Shown here in pieces: positions 34,070-42,852 of a stretch of 59,086 nucleotides of DNA. Positions within the stretch are counted from its first letter, which is position 1; every line of letters begins with the position of its first letter. The DNA comes from JBBQER01 sp052148155 (GTDB taxonomy: Bacteria; Actinomycetota; Acidimicrobiia; IMCC26256; PALSA-610). The notes under the pieces were generated by a model that worked only from the letters and a program-made list of their open reading frames with translations, searched no databases and was not told the origin of the DNA. Location of the stretch: NCBI GenBank assembly GCA_052148155.1, contig JBKQIY010000030.1, forward strand, positions 1 through 59,086. Direction: 5' to 3'. Both the position numbers and the translations under genes were made by a program.

Positions 34070-35980
34070 TCAGTCTTTTCCTGGCGGCCCGACGAAGACG
34101 GCCATCGGCATGCTGAGGTCGAGCATCTGCGAGATCATCGTTCGGGTGCTGACCGGCACCCGTGGCGCAAGCGCGAGCATGAACAGGTTGGTGTCGACTT
34201 GGGAGACGAGGCCGCCGAGTCCGTCGCGGCGGAGGTTTCCGACCACGTGGCCGTGCAACGTGTTGAACTCGTTCCGCTGGGCGACGGATCGCGGATCGAA
34301 CTCCGCGACCTCGGTGAAGCCAGGGTCCCGGAGCCAGTTCTCGATGTCGGGACCGGTCGCGAGGTGCACCTCGAGCGTGGGTCGACGGGCATCGATCACG
34401 TGGTAGCGCGTCGCGCCGGGCCGGAACGCTTCTTCGGCGCGTACGTCGAATCCCCGCCGATCGAGCTCGTTCAGGAGGCCGAAACCCGCGGAGCCGATCG
34501 CCTCGGCGTCGGGGAGCCACGTGACGAGATACGGACCACGCTGGCCGTGGCTTTGCAGTCGGGTCAGCGTCGCCGCGGTCGGACCGACCAACGCGCCGAG
34601 CGTTTCGTTGAGTCGCGGGCTTTGCACCGTCACGCTCGACGCCTGAAACGCGAACACGATCGTGACGATCAACGTCGACGCCACCAGCGCTCCCGCACCC
34701 GATCGGGCCAGTTTCGCACCGGCAGCCGGACCCTTTCGTTGCCGTACGAGCTCGGCGGCGGTCCATCCGATCGCCAAGAGCATGAGCGCGGTGAGACCCC
34801 ACGCCCATAACAACAGGTAAAACCAGACCGTCCCGAAAATCCGCGCCGCCGAAACCAACCCCAACGCGAGCGCGACGATCAGCACTCCGTCGAGCAACAG
34901 CAGCATGCGATGGCGAAGACGCCACGCGATCGCCACCGAAGCCCCGAACGCGAGCAACAGCACAGCTCCCGGGACACGCGAACCCGTGACCTCGAGCGCC
35001 CCACCGTCGTGCACGAGGACGCGGGTCAGAAGCTCCAACACATTCAGCTGCGCCAACAGCACGCCGACGCCGCGGCCGAACCCGATCGGCGCGTCGGGAG
35101 GATGGCTGAAATAGTCGCGGATGATGCCCAAATTTCCTGGAGAGTGCGCGAACTGATCGATGAACGGCGGGATCCACAAGAACACGCCTAACGCGACGCC
35201 GGACCCAGCCCAGCGCAAGAGCGCTCGGCGAGCATCGGCGTCGTTTCGACGCTGAAACGCCTGACGTCCGAGCGCGACCGCAGCGACGAGCACCAGCCCG
35301 CCGACCAGACCGAGATACGAAATGTGGGTCTGCGCACAAAACGTCCCGGCAAACACGGCGACGGGAATCATCGCCAGGTCGTCGGCCAACACCGACCAGA
35401 CCGCCAGGATGAACACGAACCACCACAGAACCGGCAGATACGGATTCCAGGGCAGCGTCAACAGGTACGCGCCGTACGCACGGGTCAGGACCGCAACCAC
35501 GCCAGCCATCGCGCACAGCAGCGTCCGCCCGCCTCGGCGCAACGCAATCCACAAGGACAGACCGATCGCGATGACGTCGAGTGTGACGTTCGACGCGAAC
35601 AGTCCGTACGACGAACCGCCGAACAGCCTCCAGACCGGCCACAGCGCATAGAAGCTCAAAGGTCCGGGATGGCTTCCGCCGTTCGGTCCGAACGGACCGA
35701 TGCGGCCGGCCAGCCCGATCAGCGGAGGATGGCCGGTCGAGATGTCGCGGACACGGATCTCGGTTTGCGCCATGTCGAGCAACGGATACCAATGCGGGCG
35801 CCGCAAGACCACGAGCGCGACCAGTAACGGAAACGACAACATGAGGGTCAGCGCGCCGACGAGGAGCGCATTGACCCTCCGAACCCGTTGCTGGGCCGCC
35901 AGGCCGGCCGAACCGGCTCGCGCCGGGATCCCGACGCCGTCGGCGACGCAGTCCGGATCGACGGACTCGACCCGGGTCAC
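34070..35980 (-). CDS. Polytopic GT-C-like membrane protein
   Basis: 636 residues with about eleven hydrophobic segments. The first external loop reads LLDMAQTEIRVRDISTGHPP, with Asp and Glu in the GT-C position, then SHPGPLSFYALWPVWRLFGG, a pattern seen in uncharacterised actinobacterial membrane glycosyltransferases. The last 180 residues are soluble, with RLQSHGQRGPYLVTWLPD and a DVRAEEAF stretch, likely external. GTG 35980 overlaps the TGA of the upstream epimerase gene (GTGA), a strong reason for this start over the longer frame to 36127. No close characterised relative is recognised; a glycosyltransferase is the best call from layout and operon position. Confidence 0.7.
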   Translation of the reverse strand: MTRVESVDPDCVADGVGIPARAGSAGLAAQQRVRRVNALLVGALTLMLSFPLLVALVVLRRPHWYPLLDMAQTEIRVRDISTGHPPLIGLAGRIGPFGPNGGSHPGPLSFYALWPVWRLFGGSSYGLFASNVTLDVIAIGLSLWIALRRGGRTLLCAMAGVVAVLTRAYGAYLLTLPWNPYLPVLWWFVFILAVWSVLADDLAMIPVAVFAGTFCAQTHISYLGLVGGLVLVAAVALGRQAFQRRNDADARRALLRWAGSGVALGVFLWIPPFIDQFAHSPGNLGIIRDYFSHPPDAPIGFGRGVGVLLAQLNVLELLTRVLVHDGGALEVTGSRVPGAVLLLAFGASVAIAWRLRHRMLLLLDGVLIVALALGLVSAARIFGTVWFYLLLWAWGLTALMLLAIGWTAAELVRQRKGPAAGAKLARSGAGALVASTLIVTIVFAFQASSVTVQSPRLNETLGALVGPTAATLTRLQSHGQRGPYLVTWLPDAEAIGSAGFGLLNELDRRGFDVRAEEAFRPGATRYHVIDARRPTLEVHLATGPDIENWLRDPGFTEVAEFDPRSVAQRNEFNTLHGHVVGNLRRDGLGGLVSQVDTNLFMLALAPRVPVSTRTMISQMLDLSMPMAVFVGPPGKD

Positions 35981-37008
35981 GGAAGCGCCTTCAACATTCG
36001 CACGAGTCCCGGCTTCACCGGCGACTGATGATGCGACCGGGCCGCGTCGTCGGAGTCGCCGCGATGGGCGAGGAACCACTCGTACGACTCGATCACCATC
36101 GAAGCGTTCGAGTGCTGCGGCTCCCAACCGAGTTCCGCCTGCGTCGTAGTGATGTCAAAGTACAGCGATTCGCTGTACAGCAACCAGTGATACGGCGCGA
36201 ACGGCGCCAGCCCGAGCGCAGCGAGAGCCTGCATCGCAAGGCGTGCCGGCGCGACGGGAACGGACCGCAACCGCGAGCCCGTCTGCGCGTGGTCGACGAG
36301 GGCCTGGAGTGTCTCGCGCATGGTCCCGAACGCGCGGGCGCCAACGTTGTACACCGACGGTCCGGCCCGATCCGCGGCGCGCAAGCAGGCGTCGGCGAGA
36401 TCGGCGGCGTGGACCAACTGGTACCGATTGTGTCCGCCGCCGAGCACGAACACGGGCGCACCGTCGGCCACGAAATCGAACAGCAACGCCATCACGCCGA
36501 GCCGGCCGAGGCCGAGCACCGTACGAGGTCGCACGATGGTCACGTCGAGCCCGGCCGCGATCGCGTCGCGGCACGCGAGCTCGGCCCGCAGCTTGGCCCG
36601 GCCGTACGCCTCGAGCGGCCGCAATGGTGTGCGATCGGTGACCGGATTGCGCGGCGGTATTCCGTACACCGCGCTCGACGACGTATGCACAACCTTCGCG
36701 ACGCGTGCGTCACGAGCGGCGACCAGGACGTTGGCGGTTCCGCCCACGTTCACCTCGTCGAACAGTGCCCGGTCCTTCGCGAGTGGCACCTGGGCGACAT
36801 TGTGGAACACGACGTCGACACCGTCGCACGCGGCGCGCACCGTCTCACGGTCGCGTACGTCGCCGGCGACGAAGTCGGCCCGGGCGAGGATCGGTGCCGG
36901 CGCATTCAGGTCGAGGATCCGAACCGCGTCTCCTCGGACGAGCGCCTGTTCGGCCAAGATGGTCCCGAAGTAGCCGCTGCCGCCCGTGATGAGGACGGAG
37001 CGAGACAT
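35977..37008 (-). CDS. NAD-dependent nucleotide-sugar epimerase/dehydratase (extended SDR), downstream copy
   Basis: 343 residues. The Rossmann motif VLITGGSGYFGTILAEQAL is at residues 5-23, with Asp-x-Asn in RILDLNAPAP for NAD binding, a Ser-rich strand VVHTSSSAVYG and the catalytic YxxxK in AYGRAKLRAE. The C-terminal substrate half includes IVRPRTVLGLG and NRYQLVHAADLADA. It would epimerise, dehydrate or reduce a nucleotide sugar or a related lipid-linked substrate. Its ATG overlaps the stop of the upstream SDR gene (TGATG), and its stop overlaps the next GT-C start. The two adjacent SDR genes are related but only distantly, so a fresh duplication is unlikely. Confidence 0.85.
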   Translation of the reverse strand: MSRSVLITGGSGYFGTILAEQALVRGDAVRILDLNAPAPILARADFVAGDVRDRETVRAACDGVDVVFHNVAQVPLAKDRALFDEVNVGGTANVLVAARDARVAKVVHTSSSAVYGIPPRNPVTDRTPLRPLEAYGRAKLRAELACRDAIAAGLDVTIVRPRTVLGLGRLGVMALLFDFVADGAPVFVLGGGHNRYQLVHAADLADACLRAADRAGPSVYNVGARAFGTMRETLQALVDHAQTGSRLRSVPVAPARLAMQALAALGLAPFAPYHWLLYSESLYFDITTTQAELGWEPQHSNASMVIESYEWFLAHRGDSDDAARSHHQSPVKPGLVRMLKALP

Positions 37009-38093
37009 CAGAGGCGATCACCACGTTCGAGGCACCAGCGCACACTCGTGCGCATGCCGTCGAACAACGCGACCGTCGGCTCGTATCCGAGCTCCTTGCG
37101 TGCCCGGGAGATGTCGCACGCAATGGTGTCTTTCAACTCTCCGAGCACATGCAGAGCCTGGACGTAACGTCCGCTCGCCTGCACGACCGAGTCGAGCTTC
37201 TCCGCGACGACGCCTGCAACGCGCGGAACAGGCAATGGACGACGCTTCGAGACGCGCAGTCCTTCGGCTTCGCAGGCGTCGCGCACCGTTCGGAGCACGT
37301 CGGCCAGCTCGTACGGTTCGGCGTCGGCGATCCAGTAGGCATGACCAGGTGCGGCGTCGACGCGCTCGGCGAGCAGCGCCCCTTGCACGAGGTTGTCGGT
37401 GTTGACCATCGAGCGGCGTTGCGTGCCGGGCCCAACCAGCGGGAAGCGTCCACGCCGAACCGCAGACAGGAACTGCGTCTGACGTGCAGGTTGGAACGGA
37501 CCGTAGAACCAGGGAGGGCGCAGGATCACCGTCTCGAGGTCGCCGCGGTCGTAGCTGCGCTGCACGAGTTGCTCAGCCTCGAGCTTCGAGCGGCCGTACG
37601 CCATATACGGCGCGAACGGCGAGTCTTCGTCGAAGCAGTCGTGACTCGACCGATTCGCGCCGAACGGCGAGTTCGACGAGATGTGCACAAACCTCTTCAC
37701 GCCGACCCGACGGGCCCGGTCGAGCATGAGCTGAGTCCCACCCACGTTGACGTCGTAGAGCTCGCGAACCTGGCGCGCCGGGTGAATGACAGCCGCGGCG
37801 TGAAATACCGACGCCCGGCCGATACCGTCGAAGAGCTCGTCGATGACCGTCGGGTCCCGCACGTCGCCGACCACCACTTCGATCCGCGGGTCGATCACCC
37901 CGAGGAGTGAGGCGTGTTGCGCCTCGTGCACCAGACACCGGATGCGTCGCCGAGCAGGTACCGCCAGCGACCGTACGAGATTCTGACCGAGCCAGCCCGC
38001 GGCGCCGGTGACTACGACCGTCGACGCCGCCGCACCTGAAGGCCGCGCACCCGAGGCTTCCTGTTTCCCGTCCTCCAGTTCGCCGTCGCGCAC
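37008..38093 (-). CDS. NAD-dependent nucleotide-sugar epimerase/dehydratase (extended SDR), first gene of operon
   Basis: 361 residues. After a short charged leader the Rossmann motif VVVTGAAGWLGQNLVRSLAV begins near residue 26. Then come VVVGDVRDPTVIDELFDGIG, HISSNSPFG with the catalytic Ser region, and the YxxxK dyad in AYGRSKLEAEQL. ILRPPWFYGPFQPARQ and RSMVNTDNLVQGALLA are typical substrate-domain segments of NDP-sugar epimerases. GTG 38093 is the only start before the divergent region; the leader may begin a little later. It leads a reverse operon ending in two GT-C genes, so its product likely provides the sugar they transfer. Confidence 0.85.
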   Translation of the reverse strand: MRDGELEDGKQEASGARPSGAAASTVVVTGAAGWLGQNLVRSLAVPARRRIRCLVHEAQHASLLGVIDPRIEVVVGDVRDPTVIDELFDGIGRASVFHAAAVIHPARQVRELYDVNVGGTQLMLDRARRVGVKRFVHISSNSPFGANRSSHDCFDEDSPFAPYMAYGRSKLEAEQLVQRSYDRGDLETVILRPPWFYGPFQPARQTQFLSAVRRGRFPLVGPGTQRRSMVNTDNLVQGALLAERVDAAPGHAYWIADAEPYELADVLRTVRDACEAEGLRVSKRRPLPVPRVAGVVAEKLDSVVQASGRYVQALHVLGELKDTIACDISRARKELGYEPTVALFDGMRTSVRWCLERGDRL

Positions 38094-38246
38094 GAAGGCC
38101 GAGGCTATCGCCTTCTTGTTCGAAGCCGAGGCTCAGATCCGCAGGCCCGACCATGATGCAAGTTGCGACCGGCAGACGAAGCCGCGGTTGGCGCCTGACG
38201 GATGAGGCCGGCACCGACCGTCGCTGCAAGGTAGGTTCTCGGCTCT

Positions 38247-38975
38247 GTGCGTGCACTCGTGGTGACTCCGACGTACCAGGAATCGGAGAACATCGTGGAG
38301 TTCCTCCATCGTGCACGTCGGGCCGCGCCCGACGCGGACATCCTCGTGGTCGACGACAACAGTCCCGACGGCACGGCCGATCTCGTCGACGAGGTCGGAG
38401 CGAAGCTCGGAAACATCGAGGTGTTGCGCCGGCCGCGCAAGATCGGGATCGGCGACGCGGTCCGGGCCGGTTTCGCGATCGCGCTCGACCGAGGGTACGA
38501 CGTCGTCGTGCAGATCGACGCCGATCTCTCGCACGATCCCGCCGCGCTGCCCGACCTGCTCGCCGAGATCGAGCGCGGCGCGGACGCCGCGATCGGTTCG
38601 CGCTATGTGCCCGGGGGGTCGATTCCCCACTGGCCTTGGTATCGGCGGGCCGTGTCGAAGTGGGGGAACCGCTACGCCACGCTGGTGCTCGGTCTGCCGG
38701 TACGTGACGCGACCTCGGGATACCGCGCGTTTCGTGTCGACACGCTCAAAGCGGCCGACTACGCGAGCACCCGTTCGAAGGGCTACGGATTTCAGATCGA
38801 GCTCTGCTATCGGGTGTGGAAATACGGCGGCCGCATCGCGCAGGTACCGATCGCCTTCACCGATCGTGTCCGCGGCCACTCGAAGATGTCATTGAGTGTC
38901 GGGGCCGAGGAACTGGGCCTCGTTTCGTGGTGGGCACTGCAAGACCGTGTCCTGAAGGGGCGTTGGCGCCGCTGA
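38247..38975 (+). CDS. Polyprenol-phosphate mannose synthase-like GT2 (DPM1/Ppm1 type), copy 1
   Basis: 242 residues without a membrane domain. It is a GT-A fold GT2 enzyme that makes polyprenyl-phosphate-mannose from GDP-mannose. Motifs are VVTPTYQESENI at the N-terminus, VVDDNSPDGTADLV, GIGDAVRAGFAIALDRGYD, the metal-binding QIDADLSHDPAALPDL, GSRYVPGG and VPIAFTDRVRGHSKMSLS, all diagnostic of DPM1-type synthases. A second copy lies at 53230-53991. GTG 38247 begins the protein with the first strand directly. Its last 13 bases overlap the following GT-C gene, so donor synthesis and transfer are translationally linked. Mannose as the sugar is by family analogy. Confidence 0.88.
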   Translation: MRALVVTPTYQESENIVEFLHRARRAAPDADILVVDDNSPDGTADLVDEVGAKLGNIEVLRRPRKIGIGDAVRAGFAIALDRGYDVVVQIDADLSHDPAALPDLLAEIERGADAAIGSRYVPGGSIPHWPWYRRAVSKWGNRYATLVLGLPVRDATSGYRAFRVDTLKAADYASTRSKGYGFQIELCYRVWKYGGRIAQVPIAFTDRVRGHSKMSLSVGAEELGLVSWWALQDRVLKGRWRR

Positions 38976-40357
38976 AGGGACATCGGTCTCGGTTCGCCTG
39001 GCTGCTGTTGGCGATCGTCGCCGTCGCGTTGGGCATTCGCGTGTCGTACGTTGCGATCGCAAAGGCCGGGCCGTGCGACACACGAAACTCGAGCGGGCAG
39101 ATCGTCGCTTCCGAGCCCAGCAAGTGTCTGCAGGGTGACGAGCTGTTCTACAACGCCGAGGCGAACTTCATCGCGGCGGGCCACGGGTTCAACCAACCGT
39201 ACGGCGCGCTGTTCGATCCGGGAGCCAAACACCGGCCCGCGGCCGACCATCCGCCGCTCACGGCGTTGGTACTGACGCCGGTCGCATGGCTGGCCGACCG
39301 TCCACCGTTGTCGTGGGTGATCAACGAGCCGCTGCACGATCATGTGCGTGAGGATCGTTACACGATGGTCGTGCTCGGCACGCTCCTCGTCGGCATGGTC
39401 GGGCTGCTGGGCCGGCGCGTCGGAGGAGAAACGGTCGGGCTGGTCGCTGCCGCGATCGCCGCGATCACGCCCAACCTCTGGGTCAACGACGGGCTCGTGA
39501 TGTCGGAAACGGTCACGGGAGTCGCCGTCGTCGGCGCGCTGTTGTGCGCGTTCGCGCTCTGGGACCGGCCGACGCGACGGCGCGCCGTGGCGCTCGGCGT
39601 GCTGTGCGGGCTGGCCGCGCTGGCGCGGGAGGAGTTCGTCCTCTTGGTGGTGCTGTTGGCTGTCGTCGTGCCGTGCGCGCTGCGTCGTCCGTGGAAAGAA
39701 CGAGGCGTGCTGGCGGGCACGGCAGTGCTCGCCGCACTGGTGGTCATGGCGCCCTGGGTGGGCTTCAATCTTGCGCGGTTTCACGATCCGACGTTCATCT
39801 CGACGAACGACGGCATCACGTTGGCTGGTGCCAACTGTGCCGCGACGTATTACGGATCCGGCATCGGCCTGTGGACCCTCGGTGCGTGCACTGGGAATCT
39901 CAACCAGCCGGGCGACGAATCGCAGGTGTCGAGCTACTACCGGCACCGGGGACTCGACTACATCGAACATCACGAGTCGCGGTTGCCGGTCGTGATCCTC
40001 GCTCGGGTGGGACGAACCTGGAGTCTGTTCCGCCCGTTTGACATGGTGGCATTCAACGCCGGCGAGGACCGCGAACCCTGGGTGACGCGTCTCGGCCTCA
40101 TCGCCTACTACCCGACGCTGGTCTTCGCGATCGGCGGCGCAGTCGTGCTGTGGCGGCGTCGGGCACGGGCCCACCTGTGGATACTCAACGCGCCGGTGAT
40201 CGTGGTGACGGTCGGCGCCGTCATCACCTACGGTCAGACGCGTTTTCGGGCCGCGGCGGAGCCGTCCCTCGCGCTGCTCGCCGCGGTTGGGATCGTCGCG
40301 ATGGTGACCTACCTGCGGGCCAGGCAGGCTGACGTTCCCGAGGCGGTCAGACCGTGA
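38963..40357 (+). CDS. GT39-like membrane glycosyltransferase, paralogue group A member 3
   Basis: 464 residues, about nine membrane segments. It differs from its two paralogues in a Cys-containing first loop (KAGPCDTRNSSGQI, then SKCLQGDELFYNAEANFIAA) but shares the GDE-x-FY acid site, the ADHPPLTALVLTPVA stretch, the external GANCAATYYGSGIGLW loop and the late YGQTRFRAAAEPSL segment. TTG 38963, with AGGGG just upstream, is the likely start because no ATG or GTG precedes the first membrane segment in frame. The gene overlaps the DPM1-like gene by 13 bases, so its donor is probably the polyprenyl-phosphate sugar made by that enzyme. Its 3' end overlaps the convergent gene by 11 bases. Confidence 0.8.
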   Translation: MAPLKGHRSRFAWLLLAIVAVALGIRVSYVAIAKAGPCDTRNSSGQIVASEPSKCLQGDELFYNAEANFIAAGHGFNQPYGALFDPGAKHRPAADHPPLTALVLTPVAWLADRPPLSWVINEPLHDHVREDRYTMVVLGTLLVGMVGLLGRRVGGETVGLVAAAIAAITPNLWVNDGLVMSETVTGVAVVGALLCAFALWDRPTRRRAVALGVLCGLAALAREEFVLLVVLLAVVVPCALRRPWKERGVLAGTAVLAALVVMAPWVGFNLARFHDPTFISTNDGITLAGANCAATYYGSGIGLWTLGACTGNLNQPGDESQVSSYYRHRGLDYIEHHESRLPVVILARVGRTWSLFRPFDMVAFNAGEDREPWVTRLGLIAYYPTLVFAIGGAVVLWRRRARAHLWILNAPVIVVTVGAVITYGQTRFRAAAEPSLALLAAVGIVAMVTYLRARQADVPEAVRP

Positions 40358-42803
40358 CCGCCTGCGCGCTCGGCTCCTCGGCGAGGGACACGATCGGACC
40401 TTCCGCGGCGGTCGGCAGCCGGGTGAACGCGACAACCGCGATCGCATAGATCGCAAGTGCTGCGAACTGGACGGTTCGAAACCCGAGCGCCATCGACAGG
40501 ATCGTCGTCAACACCGACCCGATCACGGAGAAGAATCCGTTGACCGCCCACGCCCACGCGACGTATTCCTCGCCGTGCTCGGTGAGCGAGACGACTCGGT
40601 CAAGCCCGAGGGGCATGAACATGCCGAGACAAATCCCGAGCGGCGTGAGCACGATCACGGTCGCGAGGACGCGCACTGCCAGGCCGGCCGAGTCGAGAGA
40701 ACCATCGAGGATCTGAGGGAGGGCGAACTCGTAGAACAGGGTCAGTGCCGCGACGACGCCGAGCACGATCGGTACCGCGACGCGCGCCCGACCGGCGAGC
40801 CGCCTGCTCGCGAGCGCGCCGATCCCGGTCGACACGAGAAGGGTCGCGAGGGTGACCGTGAGGGAGTAGGTCGGATAGCCGAGGAACTGCACGAGCCGCT
40901 GGATCATCGTGATCTCGAAGAACATGAACCCGAGCCCGAGCGCCGAGAAGTACACGGCCGACGTGCCTTTCGCAGGCAATGCCCGCCATTTCCGCCGTAC
41001 CGCGATGAATGGTGCGAGCAGGAACAGCGCGGCGTACACGATCGCAATCGCGAGCAACAAGAGGAGCACCCGTTCACCGATCTGGTCTTCGGGGTTGTTC
41101 GTCTTGAGCGGATGTGTGATGTTCGCGATGACATCGCGAAAGCGGGAAAAATGCCAAAAGTACGGCGCGTCGTCGGTCACCGCGGTGATGTCGGTCTGAG
41201 AGTGCTTGACGATCGACGCGACCTGTGCGTTGTTGTCCGATGCGAGGCGGCTGACGATGCTGGTACCGAAACGGTGGCCGGGTGCGGCGATCGCATGTTG
41301 GTTGGGCACCTTGACGAGGCCGGACAGGAACCGGTGGGTTTCAGCGGAGGTGATCGGCGTCCGGCTGACCACGATCGTTGAGAAGTCACCCGCGCTGGTG
41401 AGCTGTACGGCAACGAGGAGGTGGTTGTTCGGGTCCTGGACGCCCAGCTCCTGCAGTGCTTTGCGCGCGGTGACGACGTAGCGGCTGGTTCGGTTCGGCG
41501 CGGTCTGAAAGTCGAATTCGCCGAACTGTGCGACCATGATGCCGTTGTTCGTGAGATGTTGGAGCGTCATCTTGATCATCTCGGTGGTGTACAGGTAGCT
41601 CTCTGAGAGCACGAACGCGCCCGAAGACGCCGCGTTGGTGGCGGCGTAGCTGTCGGGGGCGACGAACCACACGAGGTTGTACTTCTTGTGTTGGCGCGCC
41701 AGGTACGAGCGGCCGTCGCCGGTATGCAAATGGACATCGGGCCGCTTGGTCAGGTTTCCGGTGTAGTTGGCGAAGTGGTTCGTGAGCAGCGAGACGGTCA
41801 CCGGATTTAGCTCGACTGCTTCGATATCGGGTGCGTGGTACGCGATCGACGCCAAGATCTCGTTTCCGCCCGCCGAACCGATGATGAGCTCATGGGGCGG
41901 GGGAGTACCGAGCACGGCGAACGGAACCGAACGTGGATCCTTGGAGTAGTAGCCCACGATGGAGGCCGGATTTCCGTTGAACCGTCGAATACCAGATCCG
42001 AAGGTTCCGTCGTGTACGAGCAGATAGTTGGAGGTGGTCTTGCCGATCTGCACGACGTCGACCCGAAATACGGGACCCCAGGCCGAGTAAAGCGTGTCCG
42101 GTGTGTGCAACTTGCCGTCCTCGGTACGTATATCGGGCAGGACGCTGCTCGCAACGACCGTCCCGACGAGCGCGGCACACGTGAGGGCGGCGACCGCGAA
42201 CAGCACCGACCTCGGCCGGCACGAGGCCGCACCGACAACGGCGAAGATCAGCGCCGCCAACATGATCACCCGGGGCGGACCAAGACGCGTGATGAGGGGA
42301 ATCGCGAGCACGCAGCCGAGGCCGGCGCCGACGAGGTCGGAAAAGTACAGCCGCCCGACGCCGTTGCGTGCCCGACCGAGGAGTACCGACACGATGATGC
42401 CGAACGAGATGAACGCGACGAAGATTGCGAAGCAGATGAGTCCGAGTCGCAGCAGATTCGTGACCGAAGCTCGAGTTCCGTAATCCCAGATCACGATCGT
42501 GTTGACATGCAACACCGCGACGACGAGATAGCCGAGCGCAATGCTGACCGCGCCGCCGATCGCCGAGACGGCAATGATGCGGTCCGTGCTCCATCGGCGT
42601 ACTGGGCTGTACACCGCCACGAAGACGCTGCCCGACCCGATACCGAGCAGTGCGAGCCCGATCACGAGGTAGGTGTAGTAGTACCAGAGCTTGTAGGAGA
42701 TGATGCGCGTGTAGCCGACCTCGAGGAGGAGACCGGCCAGGCTGACGAGGAGGATCACGAGCGCGCGGGGCAGGCGGACCTTGTCGTCAGTGACCGCACG
42801 CAT
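40347..42803 (-). CDS. Membrane protein with central spermidine-synthase-like (SAM-binding) domain
   Basis: 818 residues. About seven membrane helices (from RALVILLVSLAGLLLEVGYT) precede a soluble Rossmann-type domain around residues 230-590, and about seven more helices end the protein. The soluble part has SAM-binding features of polyamine synthases: ELIIGSAGGNEILASIAYH, an acidic strand end in DIEAVELNPVTV, and HTGDGRSYLARQHKKYNLVW. The aminopropyltransferase Asp dyad (DSTDP-like) is replaced by FVAPDSYAATNAASS, so polyamine synthesis is doubtful. Similar membrane-spermidine-synthase fusions exist in bacteria with unknown roles. ATG 42803 with GAGGAG upstream fixes the start. It is divergent from an acyltransferase gene, 49 bases away. 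Confidence 0.8.
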   Translation of the reverse strand: MRAVTDDKVRLPRALVILLVSLAGLLLEVGYTRIISYKLWYYYTYLVIGLALLGIGSGSVFVAVYSPVRRWSTDRIIAVSAIGGAVSIALGYLVVAVLHVNTIVIWDYGTRASVTNLLRLGLICFAIFVAFISFGIIVSVLLGRARNGVGRLYFSDLVGAGLGCVLAIPLITRLGPPRVIMLAALIFAVVGAASCRPRSVLFAVAALTCAALVGTVVASSVLPDIRTEDGKLHTPDTLYSAWGPVFRVDVVQIGKTTSNYLLVHDGTFGSGIRRFNGNPASIVGYYSKDPRSVPFAVLGTPPPHELIIGSAGGNEILASIAYHAPDIEAVELNPVTVSLLTNHFANYTGNLTKRPDVHLHTGDGRSYLARQHKKYNLVWFVAPDSYAATNAASSGAFVLSESYLYTTEMIKMTLQHLTNNGIMVAQFGEFDFQTAPNRTSRYVVTARKALQELGVQDPNNHLLVAVQLTSAGDFSTIVVSRTPITSAETHRFLSGLVKVPNQHAIAAPGHRFGTSIVSRLASDNNAQVASIVKHSQTDITAVTDDAPYFWHFSRFRDVIANITHPLKTNNPEDQIGERVLLLLLAIAIVYAALFLLAPFIAVRRKWRALPAKGTSAVYFSALGLGFMFFEITMIQRLVQFLGYPTYSLTVTLATLLVSTGIGALASRRLAGRARVAVPIVLGVVAALTLFYEFALPQILDGSLDSAGLAVRVLATVIVLTPLGICLGMFMPLGLDRVVSLTEHGEEYVAWAWAVNGFFSVIGSVLTTILSMALGFRTVQFAALAIYAIAVVAFTRLPTAAEGPIVSLAEEPSAQAVTV

Positions 42804-42852
42804 CGTCGGGCTCCTCTCGAGAACGGCGGATCGTACCGCGCCCGATGAGCAC

